Assembly (NCBI GenBank): GCA_037013495.1
Contig: CM072809.1
Coordinates: forward strand, 2,666,001 to 2,730,000
Direction: 5' to 3'
From: Hippophae tibetana
Lineage: Eukaryota > Streptophyta > Magnoliopsida > Rosales > Elaeagnaceae
Length of the DNA: 64,000 nucleotides
Shown here: positions 26,701 through 35,463 of the stretch, piece after piece
How the letters are laid out: the number at the start of each line of letters is the position of its first letter
How positions within the stretch are numbered: position 1 is the stretch's first letter
The notes under the pieces: model-generated
What the model saw: the letters and a program-made list of their open reading frames with translations, nothing else
Told to the model about the DNA's origin: nothing
The model's database searches: none
Made by a program: the position numbers and the translations under genes

Positions 26701-28118
26701 AGAAAGTTGTGGGTTGCAAATGGATCTATAAGCTCAAATTCAAGTCAGATGGATCAATTGAGAGGTATAAAGCAAGATTGGTGGCTCGGGGATTCACTCA
26801 AACATTCGAGGTGGATTACAAAGAAACATTTGCACCTGTTGCAAAAATGAACACAGTAAGAGTGTTACTATCTGTGGCTGTAAACAAGGGGTGGTCCATG
26901 TACCAAATGGATGTGAAGAATGCATTCTTGCATGGTGATCTCAAAGAAGAAGTCTATATGAAATTGCCACCTGGGCATCCTCAAAGCAATGAACTGGATT
27001 TAGTGTGCAAATTGCACAAATCCATTTATGGTTTGAAACAGTCCCCACGAGCTTGGTATGCCAAGCTAAGCTCAGTTCTCACTAGTGTTGGTTTCAAAAG
27101 CAGCAATGCCGATTCCTCACTATTTGTTCGCACAGGAGCTATGGGCAAATTGGTTATGCTGATTTATGTAGATGATCTGATAATTACAGGTGATAATGCT
27201 GACGAGATTTTCAACCTCAAACAGTCCCTCAGACAAAGGTTTGCAATTAAAGACCTTGGGATATTGAAGTACTTTCTTGGTATAGAAATGGCAACCTCGC
27301 ACAAGGGACTCTTTCTTAACCAAAAGAAATATGTCCTAGATTTGCTTAAGGAAGCTAACATGAGCGATGCTAAACCAGCCATTACCCCTCTTGACAGCAA
27401 GCTCAAACCTAGCTTGAAGGGCACGCCACTCAGGGATATAAGTTATTACCAACGACTGGTTGGTAAGTTGATCTACCTAACAATCACCAGACCTGACATC
27501 ACATATTCTGTAAGTATTGTGAGCCAATTCATGCACTCCCCAACACTTGAGCATTTGACCCTTGTTAAAAGGATCTTACGCTACTTAAAAGGATCAGTGG
27601 GTCGTGGTATTATCATGAAGAAGAATGACAACACACAAATCATGGGGTATTGTGATGCTGATTGGGCAGGGAATGCAATTGATCGCAAGTCCACCACTGG
27701 CTACTGTACATTTGTCGGTGGAAACTTGGTCACATGGAAGAGTAAGAAGCAAACTGTCATTGCCAGATCAAGTGCCGAAGCAGAATATCGTGCAATGGCT
27801 TCAACTGCGTGTGAGTTGATATGGCTTAAAGGTCTTCTGTGTGATTTAGGTGTTCCTACAACTCTTCCTATGTCCTTATTTTGCGACAATCAGGCAGCTA
27901 TGCATATAGCATCAAACCCAGTGTTTCACGAGAGGACGAAACACATTGAAGTTGATTGTCATTACGTTCGTGAACAAGTTCAATCACAGGTGATTCAGAC
28001 ACATTATACAAGAAGCTTCGACCAACTGGCTGACATCTTCACCAAGCCCTTGGCTTCTCATCAATTTCAACGACTTTTGTCCAAGCTTGGATCCATAAAT
28101 CTTCTGGATCCAGCTTGA
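23787..28118 (+). CDS. Copia gag-pol polyprotein, uninterrupted
   Basis: Single frame of 1443 codons from the ATG at 23787 (the open frame starts at 23706 inside the LTR, but that ATG precedes the primer site and is unlikely to be used). Order of domains: UBN2-type gag (about 40-220), CCHC zinc knuckle C-QH-C-NHTG-H-VKDT-C starting at residue 256, aspartic protease DSGATDHM at 393, GAG-pre-integrase with LWHQRLAHP and CETCHL, integrase core with D577, D639 and E675 (DX35E spacing kept), reverse transcriptase with YVDD at 1127-1130, and RNase H with CDADWAG near 1290 and SSAEAEYRA. The stop TGA at 28116 runs into the polypurine tract. No frameshift or stop is seen, so the protein could be functional. 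Its role is packaging, reverse transcription and integration of the element's RNA. Confidence 0.96.
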   Translation: MAEDKPLGSEAESSSVLSFMNMHEVDVNPNQRLSSILLNEFNYLPWSRAVSLALGGRSKLGFINGSIEVPDVSSPTYESWLSKDQLVMSWLLNSMERKLAEIFSYSESAYQLWETVKEMYGSQNNAARVFQLKKDISDLQQDGKPFVQLLGSMKSMWNELEIYCPHTTDVALLRKRAEEDKIFQLLSSLDSTYEDIRCHILMNTELPSFTNVCATIQREEVRRKVMNKDTMANSPEARAYLTNERKYKGKHPNLKCQHCNHTGHVKDTCWILHPELKPDFIKDKSLQKVNRTGLRANHVFASTSNGSDPFKNFTANPAELMNEFMLYLQSKTRGARIDCVDSIEEGNSTALLGKFAGFLADTKLIPQEDMQGIIKAFKTALKINMLHDFWVVDSGATDHMTNHVSKSHKFEKLANPSQVSIANGENVKVLGKEKIKLMSDEIESVVLYVPSFPFQLLSVGKITNTLNCLAIFSPHNVIFQDCVTKKTIGEGFYLDGLYYISKSNPRGFQAKFNPIQDNQLWHQRLAHPSLPILSTLFPNLGNDEIACETCHLSKATRLPFNSSLSRASKCFELVHSDVWGPINESFDGYKYFVIFVDDFSRVTWLYLLKSKNEVMEVFKDFHNLVKNHFSSKIQTLRSDNGTEYMSHIMKQYLSIHGIMHQTSCVGTPQQNGVAERKNRDLLEKTRALMLQMNVPKRFWSQGVMAAAYIINRLPSRVLDFKSPLEVMKGRKINLSHLRVFGCICFVHIQSHHRDKLDPRAVKCIFLGYSSTQKGYKCYDPQLRRLIVSKDVRFYETNPFCSKSHEITSQGDDILDVFPLPRIELKAPQQQDPSYVNIDASLTENNNEGSRLNGTLHEDGDNQDDPHNMVQDVNECEITPSAPRRNPMRVRQPPTRLQDFVTYKPTHPISNYVSYKRVTPTHAAFLSTISSYSEPQNFHEANSQEVWKEAMQEELKALDQHNTWSITKLPKGKKVVGCKWIYKLKFKSDGSIERYKARLVARGFTQTFEVDYKETFAPVAKMNTVRVLLSVAVNKGWSMYQMDVKNAFLHGDLKEEVYMKLPPGHPQSNELDLVCKLHKSIYGLKQSPRAWYAKLSSVLTSVGFKSSNADSSLFVRTGAMGKLVMLIYVDDLIITGDNADEIFNLKQSLRQRFAIKDLGILKYFLGIEMATSHKGLFLNQKKYVLDLLKEANMSDAKPAITPLDSKLKPSLKGTPLRDISYYQRLVGKLIYLTITRPDITYSVSIVSQFMHSPTLEHLTLVKRILRYLKGSVGRGIIMKKNDNTQIMGYCDADWAGNAIDRKSTTGYCTFVGGNLVTWKSKKQTVIARSSAEAEYRAMASTACELIWLKGLLCDLGVPTTLPMSLFCDNQAAMHIASNPVFHERTKHIEVDCHYVREQVQSQVIQTHYTRSFDQLADIFTKPLASHQFQRLLSKLGSINLLDPA

Positions 28119-28125
28119 GGGGGAG
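28117..28125 (+). other. Polypurine tract
   Basis: GAGGGGGAG immediately before the 3' LTR; it primes plus-strand DNA synthesis in LTR retrotransposons. It overlaps the gag-pol stop codon. Confidence 0.9.
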
Positions 28126-28407
28126 TATTAGATATTAGTTCTTAATTCAAAGAATAAACACAAGGACCTTAATTCAAGGAATAAAACAAGGAGCTTAATT
28201 CAAGGAGTAAAACAAGGAATCCTTAATTCAAAGAGTAAAACAAGGAATCCTTAATTCAAGGAGTAAATCAAGGAATGCTTAATTTAAAGAGTAATTGAAG
28301 GAATAAAATTTCCTTATAAATAGCTATACAATTGTAATGAAAACATGAAGAAAATAATACAAACTAGAGAACTCTTTTGTGTAGAGTTATTTCTTGTTTT
28401 TTCTACA
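28126..28407 (+). repeat. 3' LTR of the intact copia element
   Basis: Same 282 bases as the 5' LTR apart from one seen substitution (TATTAG versus TATTGG). It carries a TATAAATA box at 28315-28322 pointing toward the KAS II gene, whose start codon is about 500 bases downstream. Confidence 0.95.
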
Positions 28408-28605
28408 CTATTAAAAAGAAATCTAAGTTAAATTAGATTTGATTCGTGAAAGAAAAATAATAATAATATCAATGTAGAATTATGTATATTTTGTAATCCA
28501 GCTCACGCAATGGGAGGGAGAGAGAGGAAGAGCACTCGGCGTTCACTTCAAAGGACTACTCAGACTGCCCAAAACTTGGCTTCTTGCACGGTTTCTATTA
28601 AACAC

Positions 28606-28657
<52 letters not shown>

Positions 28658-28909
28658 ATATCTGAAAGAGGAGAATATCGAACGCGACGTTCCATTCTTT
28701 TTCTAGTCTCCATTTTATTCTTCAGCTTCTTCACTGCCACGTTCCCAATTCTTTTCACCTCTCATTTCCATCAAAGGCCTACCTCTTCTCCTCTTTCTTA
28801 TCTCATTAGGCTTATTACCATTTTCTTCTTCTTTACTTCACTTGTGGATTTCACTCAAATCCATTTTTTTACCCATCTGGATTGTCTATTTTAGCATCTT
28901 GGTTATTTC
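28408..28909 (+). promoter_or_regulatory. KAS II upstream region and 5' leader
   Basis: Only about 500 bases separate the copia 3' LTR from the KAS II ATG. The sequence becomes CT-rich from about 28600 onward, as in many plant 5' leaders, and includes a CT/TA microsatellite. No distinct native TATA box could be assigned; the dense TA repeat at 28624-28655 may obscure it. The native promoter may have been separated from upstream elements by the copia insertion. Confidence 0.55.
28606..28655. repeat. (CT)9(TA)16 compound microsatellite in the KAS II leader
   Basis: A CT run passes directly into a TA run of about 32 bases, roughly 255 bases before the KAS II start codon. It probably lies in the promoter or leader and should be length-variable. 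Confidence 0.88.
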
Positions 28910-31900
28910 ATGGCGGCCTCTTCACTTTCATCTCCCCTATGCACCTGGCTTGTGGCTGCTTGCATGTCAGTCACCTGCGAAAGAGATAATTACAGTTGTC
29001 CATCTTTTATTAACTCGTCCAAGAGACGTAGAAAGTGGGCTCGGAGAAGAAAAGTCAGGTCCAAATGTAGTATCGGGACTGTTGAATTCAACAGTGGATT
29101 GCTTTCGTCCTTCTGTGGATCCAGCATTCAGAGCCTGATGAGCACTTGCCTCGCTTTTGAGCCTTGTGAAGAGTACTTTAGCTCAAAGGTGCTGTCTTCT
29201 TTAGGCTACGATGGATTCCCTGCGCTATTAGGATCCAAAAGTGTCTGTACCAATCCTAGAAAAAGCCCCATCAATCAAGTCGTACATTCGGGTGTGTTTA
29301 CAACTTACAATCCAAGTGTTTGTTTGCTGCTTCTCTCTCTCTCTCTTTGTTTTTCTCCTTACTTCATTTTTAATAGTTATTTATTTTGAATTAAATTGAA
29401 AAAATAAATTGATCACATAGTTAAAATATATTACTCTTTTTAATAGTTTAACATTTTAGATGAAAACTAGACTGAACAAAAGGTATCGAAGCGTATAATT
29501 ATTATATTGGGTCAATCAGTGAAATGTAGGGTTGAGAGTCTTGAAGTGATAATTATCTAAAACCTCTGATGGTGTGGGCCGTTTCAAAAATAAATGGGTA
29601 GCTGAACTCAAAGGACCTTAAGAGGACCACGAAAATTTGGGCCAATAAGAAGGCCTAGTCAAGAGGGCCTGGAAGACTTGATTAGATTGACTTGAACCAG
29701 AGTTTTAACATAGGGAGTTAGGTGGTATTATTTGAGGGGAATTGTTAAGAAGTGAAAAAATAATTAAGTATGGATTTACAAAGTTTTAACCAGAGTTTTT
29801 GAATTAAGTATGGATAAAAATAAATTGATTTTTTGGGATAAGAGATACTTGACCCATAACATGTTATCAGAGTCTACGCTTCTACTTGATTTTGTTCCTC
29901 TGTCTTTCCTAATTGATGCATTTTCGAATAGTTAGTTTATTGCTTTACTGGGCATGATTGTATATACTACAACAATTATCGATAAATTCATTGTGCAGTG
30001 TGCAACTTCATTCACTTACTCCAGTTAGTTGCTTAAAGTGGAGATGAATTAGAAAGGACAAGTAATTAATGGTAATTCTTATATCATTAAAACCTGAGCC
30101 GTTAGACTTTTCAAAGAGAATAATTTGATGGAAATGAAAATGCTTCTTTATTTCTTTCTCCTTTATGTAATTAGATACAAAGTGATTGCATAAAAAGAAA
30201 CGAAAAGAAAAGAAGTTATACTACTGTGTTTGTATCAGTTATTTTACCCCCCCCCCCCTTCTGTTTAGAAGCAATGATATAAAGAGTGATACCTTTTGAA
30301 ATCCATAATTGGATCCTCCATAAATTTCGACTATACTGTTTGATGATTAATTTGCCTGTACTTCCCTGAAATACTAATACATTGAGTGATCAATTTTCTT
30401 TCTGTAATGTTAGTGCGACTTGTATATTTACAAGTTTCTCTCGAAATTATTTATTGATGACAATGTTACCCTCATCTCTCATTTCAATTCAATGTTGTGT
30501 CAAATTAGAAATCATTAGTTACTTAAGGAAGTTGAGGGGGAGACACTAGAAAATGTCGCCAGAGAAAAGATGAAAACTATTTTGAGCAAAGATTCAAAAG
30601 TTGTCACTCATATAATGTTGTATCCATATAAATAAAATCGTATTGAAATAGATCCTTTTGAATCGCGGTCATGAACTTTTATTCTTTAGATTTGACCTTG
30701 CTGGTATTTCCCAATTTGTCTGGATTATTTAGCATCACTTTACTGGGGTTTTACCTGATTTGGTGCTCAAATCTTATTTCAATCATTTATATCCCTCGTT
30801 GCACACTGTGCCATGTCCATATTATGCTCTTTGACCCTTCATATCCATATGTTAATTCCTGGTTGTATTCTGCTTTCAAAGTAATGATACTTAAGGTCAT
30901 GTATAAGTTCTTTTGAAGAGGGTATGTTGTTTATCTGAAATTTACCCAGCTATGCTAGTAGAAGGAAGCTTGTCCCTCCCCAGGATAATGTAGATGCTTA
31001 GTTATAATTAATTCCCTTGAACTTTAGGGGAAATCAAAGCTGTAGCTGTGAAACCTGCTGAGGAAGTGACTACTAAAACAAAGCCCGTGATAAAGAATAG
31101 GCGAGTAGTTGTAACAGGGATGGGTGTGGCAACTCCAGTCGGTCACGATCTAGATGTTTTCTACAATAATTTGCTCGAGGGTGTCAGTGGCATAAGTGAG
31201 ATAGAGAATTTTGATTGTGCGCAGTTTCCAACGGTAAATTGTTTTGCAGACTTATCGTCAACTACCTTTTGCTTTGTACATTATTTATAAAGTTCTATAT
31301 TTCAGAGAATTGCAGGAGAGATCAAGCATTTCTCAACTGATGGACTGGTTGCACCAAAACTATCCAAGAGGATGGATAAATTTATGCTGTACATGCTTAC
31401 AGCTGGCAAGAAAGCCTTATCTGATGGTGGAATCACAGAAGATGTAATGGACGAGTTAGATAAAACTAAATGTGGAGTTTTGATTGGCTCGGCAATGGGT
31501 GGAATGAAGGTAATGTGATCTATTTTTCAGTTGCAGCAGAGTACATAGTGAATAAACACTTATTTAATAATGAAACTATTAACTCGCCTGAGACTTGATG
31601 TTGAATAGTCATAAGTTTATAAGGAGTATGTGCAATATGCTTTCTATGGGGCTGGAATGCGTACGAACCACTAAAGTAAATCCAGTAACAAGTTCTCTCG
31701 TTGATCTATTAACTATGTACTTTTTCTTAATATTAACAGGTTTTTCATGATGCTCTTGAAGCCTTGCGGGTTTCCTATAAGAAGATGAATCCCTTCTGTG
31801 TACCTTTTGCAACTACAAATATGGGATCTGCCATGCTTGCAATGGATCTGGTCAGCTTAACTTATTCTCAATGCATTCTTAAAATATAATTCTAAAAGTT

Positions 31901-34750
31901 TAACGGAACTGAAACGTTGTAATTGATTATTTAAGTGCAAGTTTTCTTCATCCAATTGCAGGGATGGATGGGTCCAAATTATTCAATCTCAACTGCCTGT
32001 GCTACAAGTAACTTTTGTATTTTAAATGCAGCAAACCACATCATCGGAGGCGAAGCCGTAAGTTTTTTGGCCTCTCAATGTTGGTTCAGCTATTTATTTG
32101 TTTGTTCTTTTATGCATGTGGAGGAATCTAACGAAAATAGCAGTAAAGTCAATTTCTGTGAAACATTTTCCTACAGGATGTCATGCTTTGTGGTGGTTCA
32201 GATGCTGCAGTGATACCAATTGGTATATTTTTATTTTTTCTATTTCCTAAATTGGCACTTTTGCTAGCTCCTTTTGGCATTATGGTCTATTATGATGTTT
32301 TCTTGTCATTGTTTTCTTAACTTTTTGTCTTGCTTTCATAATAATGGTGCAGGCTTGGGTGGATTTGTCGCATGCAGGGCACTATCACAACGGAACAGTG
32401 ATCCAACCAAAGCTTCACGTCCTTGGGACAGTGTAACGTTTCCAGTTTTTTTGCTGCTATGTCTCTCTATATCCTTAGCCATCTATTGTATCTCATGTCT
32501 TAAATTTGTTTGAAATATGAATGAACAAGGTCACTGATAACTGACTTCATTTGTTTGCATGGATGATTTGTTGAGATAAAAACGAAAAACTATTATCGTA
32601 ATCCTTTTTTTTTGCTATGCTGCTCATAATGCGTTGTTTTTTTATTGAACAGGGCCGTGATGGATTTGTTATGGGGGAAGGATGTGGTGTTTTGCTTTTG
32701 GAAGAATTGGAGCATGCTAAGGTTGGTTGTCCAGATCTTGTTTTGTTTATTTCATTCTTCTTTTTAAGGCAAATTCCTCTTGTTGTTGTTTATTTATGAA
32801 TCTCTAAATATGTTTGAATTGGTTGGCATCAATAGTGGATTTAGTATTTATATTTAGAAAGGTGCACCATAGTAAAAAAAACACTAGTTTGTAAAAATAT
32901 TTAAATTATTGATTTTTCTGAGATATTGAGTGTTAAAAGTTTAAACTTTAAAATTCAGGTGTGATATAGTTTTATTTACACATACAATTTGTGTATAATT
33001 TCATAAATATTACAATTAAAAATTTATTTGTAGAAAGTTGAGATAGACACATGTTCCTCATCTCTATGTTAATCCTTCCGTGGTCAGTATCATTTGGTTA
33101 ATATTTATTTCATGCTTTAAATCGTTGATTATTTCACAAATTTATACATTTTTTTGTATACATATTAATTATAGTGTGTCACGTGGTAGAATTATCAAGA
33201 AAATGAATATTTTTTATTTTTTGAAATTATTTTGGAACAGTGACAACTTTTTCATTTTTTGAAATTACTTTGCCATGTGACACCCCATAAATGTTATTTT
33301 CTCCTTAGCATTTCTCTTTGAAAATAATGACAATCTCATTAATATTCCGGATTTTGTAGAGACGAGGTGCAACTATCTATGCTGAGTTTCTTGGTGGAAG
33401 CTTTACATGTGATGCTTATCACATGACCGAACCACATCCTGATGGTATATTGCTATCCTTTTATTTTTTTGGGTCCTCGTATTTTGCTTTGTCTATGACA
33501 TCAATTATGGCACGTTTATTGTTTTGTGTCACACATTTATGCTTAAAACTTAAAGCCCCAGAACTTTTTCTTTGGTTGTTATTGTACTAACTACTATTTA
33601 TTTTCATTATCATAATTATCATGATGTAGTTATAGGGATAAATAATTAATCTAGAGATGTAAAATTGCTCCTTCATCCCATACCATTCCTACATAAACTG
33701 TTCCCAATGGTTCATGGCCTAAACACATCCCATCCCAGCTGATTTGTTGGAATTTTGCCAAACAAGTGAATGGATATAAAAGTTACTTCTTTATCTGATA
33801 ATCCAAGTTATTGATTTCATTTCTATTCCTTACTCGACTTTATTACATCTTTCTTATATCTGGTGATCAACTTATCATACTTTCAAGACCTTAGAGCGTT
33901 CTTTATCTTACCGAGCATATATATTTTTTCCGTTCTACACCAGGGCTTGGCGTTATTCTTTGTATAGAGAAGGCATTAGCTCATTCTGGGGTACATGCAG
34001 AAGATGTAAATTACATAAATGCACATGCTACATCCACACCAGCTGGTGACCTTAAAGAGTATCAAGCTCTCATTCACTGTTTTGGCCATAATGCTGAGGT
34101 AACTTATTGCAATGATATACTTGTTTATTCTTCAACTTTCATAATTTACCATGACAAACAAGATATATACTTTTTACAGTTGAGAATAAATTCTACAAAA
34201 TCTATGATTGGACATCTTCTGGGAGCATCTGGTGCTGTGGAAGCTGTAGCAACAGTACAGGTGAATTATGTTTTTTAGGTGTAAATTTTTGTATTCTGAT
34301 GTTTAGTTGAACTTATTTATGTTACATGCAAAAGAAGATGCAAAAGAAGATGCAGAACTTGCAGAATTTTCTGCTTCTTTATCTTTATTTTCCTTCGATC
34401 GTTGATATTCTCATACTGGTTTAAGTTTGTGATATAATGCTATCTTATGTTTCTTTTTCATAGGCGATAAAAACCGGGTGGGTTCATCCTAATATCAACT
34501 TAGAAAACCCAGATGAATGCGTGGTATGCAACTTCCTAAAGCTTTATATTATAAAAGAAAGGACAAAGAAACTGAAAACAATTGCAATTTATGAGGTTAA
34601 GTCAACTAATTTTTTTTCCACACAACAATCCAGGATACAAATGTGCTAGTGGGTCCAAACAAAGAGAGACTGAATATTAAGGTGGCACTTTCAAACTCTT
34701 TCGGGTTTGGTGGCCACAATTCGTCGATCTTGTTTGCTCCTTACAAGTAA
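28910..34750 (+). CDS. KASII: Plastid 3-oxoacyl-[ACP] synthase II (KAS II), complete, 13 exons
   Basis: Exons: 28910-29291, 31028-31233, 31306-31509, 31740-31850, 31962-32057, 32177-32222, 32353-32432, 32653-32721, 33360-33444, 33944-34098, 34180-34260, 34464-34523, 34634-34750; all GT/AG, joined frame 563 codons plus TAA. The enzyme elongates C16-ACP to C18-ACP in the plastid, setting the 16:18 fatty-acid ratio (Arabidopsis FAB1). Residues 1 to about 130 start [18 protein letters not shown] and are Ser/Arg-rich, fitting a transit peptide; the conserved core begins at [10 protein letters not shown]. The thiolase-fold active site is intact: nucleophile Cys314 in STACATSN, His454 in [11 protein letters not shown], Lys485 and His490 in [12 protein letters not shown]; the C-terminus has NSFGFGGHN. 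Near-identity to plant KAS II rather than KAS I or mitochondrial KAS decides the type. Unusual substitutions versus the plant consensus I recall are GEGCGV (usually GEGAGV) and DGLGVI (usually DGAGVI). Intron 1 is long (1736 bases). Confidence 0.97.
33176..33287. repeat. Small inverted-repeat element in KAS II intron 8
   Basis: GTGTCACGTGG at about 33176 and CCATGTGACAC at about 33274 form an 11-base imperfect inverted repeat enclosing about 90 AT-rich bases with two copies of ATTTTTTGAAATTA. It could be a tiny MITE or a chance hairpin. Confidence 0.3.
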
Positions 34751-34947
34751 ATCCAGATCGAATGCTACTTGATATTTTGATGCTGAAGGTATAGGTTTTC
34801 CTCCTCTATTCTTTTTTTTTTTTTGAAGATTTGAGCTGAACATTGCAAATATTTGATTCGAGATCATAGGAAATAATATGTCAAATGGTAGTACTTGAGA
34901 TCGTTTGCTTGTAAAGTTCATACTCTAGGAAACAATGTGGTAGTACG
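34751..34947 (+). other. Probable KAS II 3' untranslated region
   Basis: About 200 bases between the KAS II stop and the LTR of the minus-strand copia element. No further frame is present. The original 3' UTR may continue beyond the insertion (after 39139), but no polyadenylation signal can be assigned with confidence. Confidence 0.5.
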
Positions 34948-35407
34948 TGTTGTGGACGGAAACGATAAATAACGGTATATAAATATATCAAAGCGGTAAA
35001 AAGACATATATAATTTATGTGGTTTGACAATTCGCCTAAGTCCACGGGAGACAGTAGATATTATTTGAACTGAGTAAGAAATATACAGAATACAAATACA
35101 GATTTCCTCACTAATAATATCTCTAAAGTGTTTTCACAAACTCACAGAAAACTCTCAAACTCACTAAGTATTTTCTCCTTTTGAGTTTGCTTATGCTCTC
35201 TTTGATTTTTTTCTGATTTTTGCCTTGTTCTTCAATGCATGAACTCTTCCATATTTATAGATGAAACAAAACTACTTTTCCCTAAATTGTGCCATAATTT
35301 AAGCCTTAAATTATGCCACTAATTTCCTTAAATCATGGCACAAATTAGTCCACTAATTTCTCTAAATTATGCCACTAATTTGTTACTTTAAGAGCCAATA
35401 TTCAACA
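34948..35407 (-). repeat. 3' LTR of the old copia element
   Basis: On the minus strand it starts TGTTGAATATTGGC next to the polypurine tract and ends with CCACAACA, keeping TG...CA ends. It shares long stretches with 38681-39139, such as CGATAAATAACGGTATAT and TGGTTTGACAATTCG. Confidence 0.88.
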
Positions 35408-35419
35408 ATCTCCACCTTG
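35408..35419 (-). other. Polypurine tract of the old copia element
   Basis: Minus strand reads CAAGGTGGAGAT directly before the TGTTGAA LTR start, the usual form in this copia group. Confidence 0.8.
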
Positions 35420-35463
35420 GTGAAAAAGTTCATAACGCTGCCTCCAAATGCACCCTAGGCATT

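Larger units (their letters stand above)
23438..28407 (+). mobile_element. Complete, young Ty1/copia LTR retrotransposon
   Basis: Two 282-base LTRs (23438-23719 and 28126-28407) differ at only one position that I could find (G versus A at LTR base 5). The element is flanked by a 5-bp direct repeat CTATT (23433-23437 and 28408-28412), follows its 5' LTR directly with a tRNA-Met primer site, and ends with a polypurine tract before the 3' LTR. Between them is one continuous gag-pol frame. Gene order protease, integrase, reverse transcriptase, RNase H identifies Ty1/copia (Pseudoviridae-type). Everything needed for autonomous movement is present on paper. The LTR starts TATT instead of the usual TGTT. 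Confidence 0.96.

Noticed and set aside
24133..27889. Several minus-strand open frames of 60-90 residues inside the copia element
   Set aside because: They are antisense shadows of the gag-pol frame.
30247..30258. C homopolymer in KAS II intron 1
   Set aside because: A 12-base C run is unusual in this AT-rich window but has no evident function; it may be a sequencing-sensitive site.
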